From contig JAHCKI010000163.1 of assembly GCA_026125865.1 (NCBI GenBank), positions 1 to 5,942 of the forward strand: a stretch of DNA of 5,942 nucleotides, written 5' to 3'. Position numbers and translations under genes: made by a program. The notes under the pieces were generated by a model, which searched no databases, was not told where the DNA came from, and saw only the letters and a program-made list of their open reading frames with translations. This DNA comes from Rhodospirillales bacterium. GTDB taxonomy: Bacteria > Pseudomonadota > Alphaproteobacteria > Rhodospirillales > Defluviicoccaceae. How positions within the stretch are numbered: the stretch's first letter is position 1; every line of letters starts with the position of its first letter. Positions 1-4,289 of the stretch are shown here, in pieces.

Positions 1-197
1 GAGTGGCGTGTTTGTGTGGTAAGCCCGAAGAACGAAGGACCTAGAAACTGGTTGGGCACGGCGGCGGTGCGCCTATAGGCGATGTCGCGAACCTCGAACG
101 CCCACTTCAAAGACTCTGCCACGCCCAGGCATTGGGCGCGATTGCCGGCGCGGTCGTCGGCCAGAACCCAGATCAAAGGCGCGCGGTCGTCGTTCAA
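1..197 (-). CDS. ELM1-like protein (DUF1022), N-terminal part, runs off the left edge
   Basis: Reading the minus strand from a TTG at 197 gives 65 uninterrupted codons before the window ends, beginning MNDDRAPLIWVLADDRAG. The 'WVLADDRAGNRAQCLGVAESL' stretch at about residues 10-30, followed by 'FEVRDIAYRR' and a 'PNQFLGPSFFGL' segment, matches my memory of the N-terminus of the ELM1 family. That family was named for a plant mitochondrial fission factor and is widespread in alphaproteobacteria. The bacterial members resemble glycosyltransferase-fold proteins and their role is not firmly known. The TTG overlaps the TGA stop of the upstream dehydrogenase gene as TTGA, which points to translational coupling within one operon. 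No ATG or GTG start is available just upstream, and there is no clear Shine-Dalgarno sequence. The C-terminal part lies outside the window. Family assignment is by recognition, not by search. Confidence 0.8.
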   Translation of the reverse strand, partial: MNDDRAPLIWVLADDRAGNRAQCLGVAESLKWAFEVRDIAYRRTAAVPNQFLGPSFFGLTTQTRH

Positions 198-1210
198 TCC
201 GGCACCAATACGGCGGCGCCCGTCAGCCGCCCCTCGCGAAGTCGAGCCAAGGCGTCGTTGGCCTGCGCCAACGGCAGCGGTTCTATTTCAGTCTTCACCG
301 GCACCTTTGGCGCCAGTTCGAGGAATTCCTCGCCGTCGCGGCGGGTAAGGTTGGCGACCGACACCACCTTTTTCTCGCGCCAAAGAATATCGTAGGGAAA
401 CGCCGGAATATCGCTCATGTGGATACCCCCGCAGACGACCGTTCCGCCGGGTCGAAGGACGCGCAACGCCGCCGGCACCAGCGCGCCCACTGGGGCGAAA
501 ATGATCGCCGCGTCAAGCTCCTCCGGCGGTTGTTCATCTGAATAACCGGCCCATTCGGCGCCGAGGCGGCGGGCGAACGCCTGCGCCGCAGTATCGCCCG
601 AGCGCGTAAAGGCGAACAACCGTCGTCCCTGATAGCGGGCCACCTGGGCGACGATGTGGGCCGCCGCGCCGAAACCATAAATACCAAGCCGCTCGGCATC
701 CCCCGCCATCACCAGCGAACGATAGCCGATCAGACCGGCGCACAACAGCGGCGCCGCTTCGGCGTCCGTATAGTCACCATGAACAGGCAGGCAATAGCGC
801 GCATCGGCAACAACGTATTGGGCGTAGCCGCCGTCAATTTGATACCCGGTAAATCGCGCCTCGGGGCAAAGGTTCTCCTGGCCCGAAGTGCAATAGCGGC
901 AGGCGCCGCACGTCCATCCCAGCCATGGAATGCCGATGCGTTGGCCTTCCGCCACGCCGTCCACGCCGTCTCCACGCTCGACGATCCTGCCGACGATCTC
1001 ATGCCCCGGAATGATCGGCAGCTTGGGATCGGTCAATTCGCCGTCCACCACATGCAGGTCGGTGCGGCAGACCGCACACGCCGCCACCCGCACTAGAACC
1101 TGCCCGGGACCGGCCCGTGGAACGGGGACCGAGCGATGGACAAGGTGCCGATGTGGTGCGTCCAGCACCATGGCCTGCATGTGGGTGGGGCTGTGACGAT
1201 GACTATTCAT
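194..1210 (-). CDS. Zinc-dependent alcohol dehydrogenase, medium-chain (MDR) family
   Basis: This is a 338-residue medium-chain dehydrogenase predicted to interconvert alcohols and aldehydes or ketones with NAD(P)H in the cytoplasm. Visible catalytic zinc ligands are Cys48 (CAVCRTDLH), His70-Glu71 (GHE) and Cys157 (PLLCAG). The four structural zinc cysteines are Cys101, Cys104, Cys107 and Cys115 in the WTCGACRYCTSGQENLC loop. A GroES-like N-terminal domain (about 12-150) is followed by a Rossmann domain with GIYGFGAAAH near 177-185. Length and motif order suit the 'zinc-binding alcohol dehydrogenase family' subgroup. The ATG at 1210 is kept as the start, but Met11 or Met14 is possible because MQAMVLDAP is where the family fold normally begins and no strong ribosome binding site decides it. 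The gene lies 35 nt after the ThDP enzyme and overlaps the ELM1-like gene. Substrate is unknown; the upstream enzyme may supply its aldehyde. Confidence 0.93.
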   Translation of the reverse strand: MNSHRHSPTHMQAMVLDAPHRHLVHRSVPVPRAGPGQVLVRVAACAVCRTDLHVVDGELTDPKLPIIPGHEIVGRIVERGDGVDGVAEGQRIGIPWLGWTCGACRYCTSGQENLCPEARFTGYQIDGGYAQYVVADARYCLPVHGDYTDAEAAPLLCAGLIGYRSLVMAGDAERLGIYGFGAAAHIVAQVARYQGRRLFAFTRSGDTAAQAFARRLGAEWAGYSDEQPPEELDAAIIFAPVGALVPAALRVLRPGGTVVCGGIHMSDIPAFPYDILWREKKVVSVANLTRRDGEEFLELAPKVPVKTEIEPLPLAQANDALARLREGRLTGAAVLVPD

Positions 1211-1245
1211 GACCGGCTATCGGCTTCTCGCGTGATGGGCGGGGA

Positions 1246-2895
1246 TCATCTGTTCCCTATGGCACTTAGTGTCGTCCGGGTGGTGATGATTTCCGGGTCC
1301 ATTTTTAGTTCAATCACGGCCGCCGTTCCGGATGCAAGGGCGCGGTCGAAAGCCGGCAGGAAATCTTCGGTTCTGGCAACGCTCTCGCCGTGGGCGCCGT
1401 ACGCGCGGGCAAGGGCGGCGAAATCCGGGTTGTGGAGGTCGGTGGCAATCACCCGCCTCGGGAAACTTCGTTCCTGGTGCATGCGAATGGTCCCGTACAT
1501 GCCGTTGTTGAAGACGAGGATGATGGGCGCCGCGTTGTGGCCAACGGCGGTGGACATTTCCTGACCGGTCATGCCGAAGCCGCCGTCACCGGTGCAAGCG
1601 AGCACCATGCGCGCTGGCTCGCGGAGCTTGACCGCGATCGCGGCGGGCACCCCATAGCCCATGGCGCCATTGGCGGCGCCAAGCAATCGCCGCCGCCCGC
1701 CGAAACGGATGAATCGCTGCGGCCATCCGCTGAAATTGCCGGCATCGACGGTGACCACGGCATTGTCGGGCAACCATTCGTCCAGGAACTGCATGACGTG
1801 CCCGAGGTCCAGTGCCGCATTGCTGGGCGGGATGACACGGTTGTTCATGTAGTCGCCCCGAGCATCCGATAGCCACTGGCGCCGCGTCTCGTCATCGGTC
1901 GGTGCCAGCGAGCGTGCGGCCGCCGCGAATGATGTCATGTCGACGGCGATGGCGAGGACGGGATCGAACACGCGGCCCAGTTCGGCGGGATCGGGGTGGA
2001 CGTGGATTAGCGGTGCGTGCGCTCGCGTCGGTTCGATCAGCGTGTAGGACTGCGTGGGGATATCGCCTAGACGAGTCCCGACGGCGATCAATAGGTCGGC
2101 TTTTTGAACGCGTGCCAACAGGGCCGGGTCGGGACCAAAGCCCAGCTCGCCGATGAAATTGGCGTGGCCGTTGTCGAAGATGTCCAGGCGCCGGAACGAG
2201 CAACACACCGGGATGTTGTTGGCGGTGGCGAACGCGACGATGTCCGCCCGCGCCGTGTCGTTCCAACCGCTACCGCCGACGATCATCAGCGGACGCGTGG
2301 CTTTGCCGAGACGATCGCGCACCTCTGCCATCAGTTTTGGATCCGGTTCCTGGCGTTCCGCCGCCATCGGACTGGTTCCAGACGCGGTCGTCTCAGCGCT
2401 CAGGATATCTTCGGGAAGCACCAGGACCACCGGCCCCTTGCGTCCCGACAGGGCCGTCTTGAAGGCCTGGGCGATGGAGTCCGGCAGCGCCTCCGGTGAT
2501 GCCACCTGAATAGTCTGCTTGGCCAGCGGCGCAAACATTCGGACCAGATCGACTTCCTGAAACGCTTCGCGCCCCAGGTGCCGGCGCGGCACCTGCCCGA
2601 TGAGAACCAGCATCGGCGCCGAATCCTGAAACGCGGTATGAACGCCGATGGCGGCGTTGCATGCCCCCGGACCACGCGTCACCATTACCACGCCGGGGTG
2701 TCCCGTCAGCTTGCCGCTGGCCTCGGCCATGACTGCGGCGCCGTGCTCATGGCGGCAGGAGATGACGGATAGGACTTCGCGGTGATCGTAGAGCCCGTCG
2801 AGGAGCGCCAGATAGCTTTCGCCCGGAACGCAAAACACCCTATCAACCTGGTGCGCCCGGAGCGCCTCGGCTACGAGCTGCCCACCCGTCGGCAT
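1246..2895 (-). CDS. Thiamine-diphosphate-dependent enzyme, acetolactate-synthase-like (2-oxoacid decarboxylase/carboligase)
   Basis: A 549-residue protein with the three-domain layout of the ThDP (POX/AHAS) superfamily. The N-terminal Pyr domain (about 1-165) carries FCVPGESYLALLDGLY, the catalytic Glu50 in CRHEHGAAVMAE, TRGPGACNA (73-81) and EAFQEVD (110-116). The central domain begins near PLMIVGGSGWND (202-213). The C-terminal PP domain has the Mg/ThDP motif from GDG (436-438) to NN (463-464). Length fits acetolactate synthase large subunits and 2-oxoacid decarboxylases. No regulatory small subunit gene (ilvN/ilvH type) is adjacent, so I do not call it biosynthetic IlvB. It resembles an uncharacterised clade annotated only as ThDP-binding protein. 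The frame is open to an ATG at 2952, but the ATG at 2895 has GGGAGAGG seven bases upstream and starts where the family does. It is first in a minus-strand cluster with the dehydrogenase, so a 2-oxoacid-to-alcohol route is plausible but unproven. Confidence 0.88.
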   Translation of the reverse strand: MPTGGQLVAEALRAHQVDRVFCVPGESYLALLDGLYDHREVLSVISCRHEHGAAVMAEASGKLTGHPGVVMVTRGPGACNAAIGVHTAFQDSAPMLVLIGQVPRRHLGREAFQEVDLVRMFAPLAKQTIQVASPEALPDSIAQAFKTALSGRKGPVVLVLPEDILSAETTASGTSPMAAERQEPDPKLMAEVRDRLGKATRPLMIVGGSGWNDTARADIVAFATANNIPVCCSFRRLDIFDNGHANFIGELGFGPDPALLARVQKADLLIAVGTRLGDIPTQSYTLIEPTRAHAPLIHVHPDPAELGRVFDPVLAIAVDMTSFAAAARSLAPTDDETRRQWLSDARGDYMNNRVIPPSNAALDLGHVMQFLDEWLPDNAVVTVDAGNFSGWPQRFIRFGGRRRLLGAANGAMGYGVPAAIAVKLREPARMVLACTGDGGFGMTGQEMSTAVGHNAAPIILVFNNGMYGTIRMHQERSFPRRVIATDLHNPDFAALARAYGAHGESVARTEDFLPAFDRALASGTAAVIELKMDPEIITTRTTLSAIGNR

Positions 2896-2902
2896 TTGTC
2901 GA

Positions 2903-2910
2903 CCTCTCCC
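2903..2910 (-). promoter_or_regulatory. Ribosome binding site deciding the start of the ThDP enzyme
   Basis: On the minus strand GGGAGAGG lies seven bases before the ATG at 2895. It favours that start over the in-frame ATG at 2952, whose extra 19 residues (rich in Arg and Gly) look unlike the family N-terminus and would run through a perfect palindrome. Confidence 0.7.
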
Positions 2911-2921
2911 GCTTTGTGCAA

Positions 2922-2944
2922 TTCGCCGACCCGCCGTCGGCGAA
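2922..2944. repeat. Perfect 9-bp inverted repeat upstream of the ThDP enzyme (possible operator or leader hairpin)
   Basis: TTCGCCGAC (2922-2930) and GTCGGCGAA (2936-2944) are exact reverse complements separated by CCGCC. The element ends 26 bp before the ATG at 2895. It could be a regulator's operator, or a hairpin at the 5' end of the mRNA. If the tentative -10 at 2953-2958 is real, transcription would begin right beside this palindrome, a typical repressor position. The symmetry is directly visible; the role is inferred. Confidence 0.5.
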
Positions 2945-2952
2945 CGAGGCAT

Positions 2953-2981
2953 ATTTTAGGTCCGTTCGAGGAAAGGTGCGA
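2953..2981 (-). promoter_or_regulatory. Weak candidate promoter for the ThDP enzyme-dehydrogenase-ELM1 cluster
   Basis: Read on the minus strand, TAAAAT (complement of 2953-2958) is a reasonable -10 box in an AT-rich island, but the -35 position about 17 bp upstream (TCGCAC, complement of 2976-2981) is a poor match. The location, just upstream of the palindrome and of the first gene, is the main support. Confidence 0.2.
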
Positions 2982-2984
2982 GCG

Positions 2985-3065
2985 ATGACATTCGACACCA
3001 CTGCGAGCTGGCGCAGTTTCGTGGCCCGGATTGGCACAGCGCAATCCGGTAATCGTTGGTGCTGA
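2985..3065 (+). CDS. Possible 26-residue small ORF with a good ribosome binding site, no recognised product
   Basis: ATG at 2985 opens 26 codons (MTFDTTASWRSFV..., ending in NRWC) closed by TGA at 3063-3065. GAGGAAAGG at 2968-2976 lies eight bases before the ATG and is a strong Shine-Dalgarno sequence, which is the only real argument for translation. The 8-bp inverted repeat at 3026-3049 falls in its second half. It could be a leader peptide for the downstream antitoxin gene, a remnant of a gene disrupted when the toxin-antitoxin pair arrived, or chance. I do not recognise the peptide. Confidence 0.22.
   Translation: MTFDTTASWRSFVARIGTAQSGNRWC
3026..3049. repeat. Perfect 8-bp inverted repeat in the divergent intergenic region
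   Basis: CCGGATTG (3026-3033) and CAATCCGG (3042-3049) are exact reverse complements with an 8-bp spacer, GCACAGCG. It could be a dimeric-regulator operator or a stem-loop. No T-run follows on either strand, so a classic intrinsic terminator is unlikely. It lies between the two divergent transcription units. Confidence 0.45.
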
Positions 3066-3095
3066 ACGGCGGTGAGGACCGCACGGGTGGTGCTC

Positions 3096-3133
3096 TTGAT
3101 CGAGCCGAGGAGATATCTTACTCTTATCTTACT
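3096..3133 (+). promoter_or_regulatory. Candidate promoter/operator of the toxin-antitoxin pair with an 11-bp-period direct repeat
   Basis: TATCTTACT occurs at 3114-3122 and again at 3125-3133, exactly 11 bp apart (about one helical turn), in an unusually AT-rich stretch just before the antitoxin start at 3158. TTGATC at 3096-3101 could be a -35 box, although the -10 at a 17-bp spacing (TACTCT) is only moderate. AbrB/MazE-type antitoxins normally bind their own promoter, so this direct repeat is the natural candidate operator. The repeat is seen; the regulation is inferred. Confidence 0.38.
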
Positions 3134-3157
3134 TATGTTGCCGGTATCGAGGTCCCT

Positions 3158-3415
3158 ATGGACACCACGAGGCTTTCGAGTAAGGGACAGGTGATCATTC
3201 CGAAGGCGCTGCGCGACGCGCTCGGCTGGCGGGCCGGGATGACATTCGAGGTGAAGACAACCGTCGATGGTGTTCTCCTACGGCCTGCACGGGTGTTTCC
3301 GGTCACTTCGCTTGACGAGGTCGCGGGCTGTCTTTCCTGGGAAGGTCCGCCGCGTACCATTCGGGACATGGATGAAGCCGTCGCCCGGGAAGCGCGCCGA
3401 CGCGCGCGGTCGTGA
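3158..3415 (+). CDS. AbrB/MazE/SpoVT-fold antitoxin (VapB-like)
   Basis: An 85-residue protein whose first 45 residues form a swapped-hairpin AbrB DNA-binding domain: LSSKGQVIIPKALRDALGWRAG at residues 6-27, then EVKTTVDGVLLRP. The C-terminal tail (about 50-85, TSLDEVAGCLSWEG... to the Arg-rich end) is the part expected to bind and block the PIN toxin. The chosen ATG has GAGG (3149-3152) five bases upstream and begins exactly at the domain. A longer reading from a GTG at 3056 would add 34 residues unlike the family and run through the AT-rich direct repeat. Its stop overlaps the GTG start of the toxin gene as GTGA, so the two are translationally coupled. It probably represses its own promoter, alone and in complex with the toxin. 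Confidence 0.88.
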   Translation: MDTTRLSSKGQVIIPKALRDALGWRAGMTFEVKTTVDGVLLRPARVFPVTSLDEVAGCLSWEGPPRTIRDMDEAVAREARRRARS

Positions 3416-3804
3416 TCGCTGTCGACACCAACGTGGTCGTCCGGCTTCTGGTTGGCGACGATGAGCAGCACGCGCTTCGGGCCCGTCGCTTGTTCGGCGA
3501 GAACGCTGTTCTCATCAGCACGACCGTCCTCCTCGAATCCGAGTGGGTCCTGCGGAGCGCCTATGACTTCACGGCCGATGCCGTTCATGAGGCTTTTTCC
3601 AAGCTTCTCGGTTTGCCGCGGGTCACACTGAGCGAGCCACTGGTTGCCATTAAGGCACTCGACTGGGCTCGGGTGGGGATGGATTTTGCAGACGCCCTGC
3701 ATCTGGCCTCCGCCGCCGCCGCGGACGAATTTGTCACCTTTGATCAAGCTTTGCAGACATCGGCAAGACGCATCAAGGATGCTCTTCCGGTCATCACGCC
3801 GTAA
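3412..3804 (+). CDS. vapC: VapC-type PIN-domain ribonuclease toxin
   Basis: A 130-residue single-domain PIN protein, the usual VapC size. The acidic metal-binding residues are visible: Asp5 in MIAVDTNVVVRLL, Glu42 in TTVLLESEWVL, Asp94 in DFADALHLA (with Asp91 nearby) and Asp111 in TFDQ. The active site therefore appears intact. VapC toxins are Mg/Mn-dependent RNases; studied members cut tRNA anticodon loops or rRNA, but the target here cannot be read from sequence. The start is GTG at 3412, inside the antitoxin stop (4-nt overlap). A short GC stem (GCGCG 3392-3396 with CGCGC 3401-3405) sits just before it and could lower toxin translation relative to the antitoxin. Archease begins about 50 bp downstream on the same strand. 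Confidence 0.9.
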   Translation: MIAVDTNVVVRLLVGDDEQHALRARRLFGENAVLISTTVLLESEWVLRSAYDFTADAVHEAFSKLLGLPRVTLSEPLVAIKALDWARVGMDFADALHLASAAAADEFVTFDQALQTSARRIKDALPVITP

Positions 3805-3809
3805 TGGTG

Positions 3810-3834
3810 GTCGTGCCGGTGCAGCCGGCGCGGC
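3810..3834 (+). other. Strong hairpin between the toxin and archease genes
   Basis: Bases 3810-3819 can pair with 3825-3834 to give a continuous 10-bp stem (GCCGG with CCGGC at the top, two G-U pairs lower down) closed by the loop TGCAG. It starts five bases after the toxin stop and ends five bases before the archease Shine-Dalgarno sequence. No U-run follows, so rather than a standard intrinsic terminator it may be a processing or stability element, or an attenuator, that separates the expression of the toxin pair from archease-rtcB. Confidence 0.4.
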
Positions 3835-3855
3835 GATCCAGGAGCATCCGAGTTG

Positions 3856-4275
3856 ATGACGGACGGTGATTGGGAGCATTTTGAACATGGTGCCGACATC
3901 GGGGTTCGCGGCAGCGGGCCGACCGTCGAGGCGGCGTTCGAACAGGCGGCGTTGGCTCTGACGGCGGTGATTGTCGATCCCGCCCGGGTAGCGCCGCAAA
4001 CCGAGATCGAGGTGTCTTGCGAGGCCACGGATCTGGAGCTTCTTCTGGTGGACTGGTTGAATGCGCTCATTTACGAGATGGCCAGCCGCCGCATGGTTTT
4101 TAGCGCGTTCGACGTTCGCATCGATGGCAACCGTCTTGCCGCGAAAGCCCGTGGCGAAGCAGTGGATACGGACCGCCATGCGCCCGCGGTCGAAGTGAAG
4201 GGCGCAACCTACACCGAGCTTCGCGTCGATTTCCGCGACGGACGTTGGTACGCCCAATGCGTGGTCGATGTTTGA
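3856..4275 (+). CDS. Archease, RtcB-activating protein
   Basis: A 139-residue protein, the normal archease length. Archease stimulates guanylylation and multiple turnover of the RNA ligase RtcB. Family marks are EHGADIGVRGSG at residues 10-21 (usual form HTADIG, with Asp14 the conserved acidic residue), FEQAALAL (28-35), the hallmark LLLVDWLNALIYE (62-74), HAPAVEVKGATY (108-119) and the C-terminal CVVDV with Asp138. The start is uncertain by one codon: TTG at 3853 directly precedes the ATG at 3856. AGGAG (3840-3844) is eight bases from the TTG and eleven from the ATG, so spacing slightly favours TTG and codon strength favours ATG. rtcB follows after 14 nt, so the two are surely co-transcribed. 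The His-Gly instead of His-Thr in the first motif is a small variation. Confidence 0.92.
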   Translation: MTDGDWEHFEHGADIGVRGSGPTVEAAFEQAALALTAVIVDPARVAPQTEIEVSCEATDLELLLVDWLNALIYEMASRRMVFSAFDVRIDGNRLAAKARGEAVDTDRHAPAVEVKGATYTELRVDFRDGRWYAQCVVDV

Positions 4276-4277
4276 TG

Positions 4278-4283
4278 AAGGAG
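4278..4283 (+). promoter_or_regulatory. Shine-Dalgarno sequence supporting the TTG start of rtcB
   Basis: AAGGAG ends six bases before the TTG at 4290 and lies just after the archease stop. This spacing, together with the family N-terminus beginning there, supports TTG over the in-frame ATG at 4353, which has no comparable site. Confidence 0.75.
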
Positions 4284-4289
4284 TAGGGG

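Noticed and set aside
132..395. A plus-strand frame with a glycine-zipper-like run (GAIAGAVVG)
   Set aside because: It is antisense to the ELM1-like and dehydrogenase genes, both of which have recognisable motifs; the Gly/Ala run is the complement of their GC-rich codons.
1390..1872. A 160-codon plus-strand frame
   Set aside because: It lies entirely antisense to the PP domain of the ThDP enzyme, has shadow composition, and no ribosome binding site.
3032..3048. TGGCAC resembling the -24 box of a sigma-54 promoter, which would have fitted an rtc operon
   Set aside because: The -12 element is missing: the GG-N10-GC spacing rule fails, and the site is part of the inverted repeat far upstream of archease.
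3056..3157. N-terminal extension of the antitoxin from an upstream GTG
   Set aside because: The extra 34 residues do not match the AbrB family, the GTG has no ribosome binding site, and the ATG at 3158 does.
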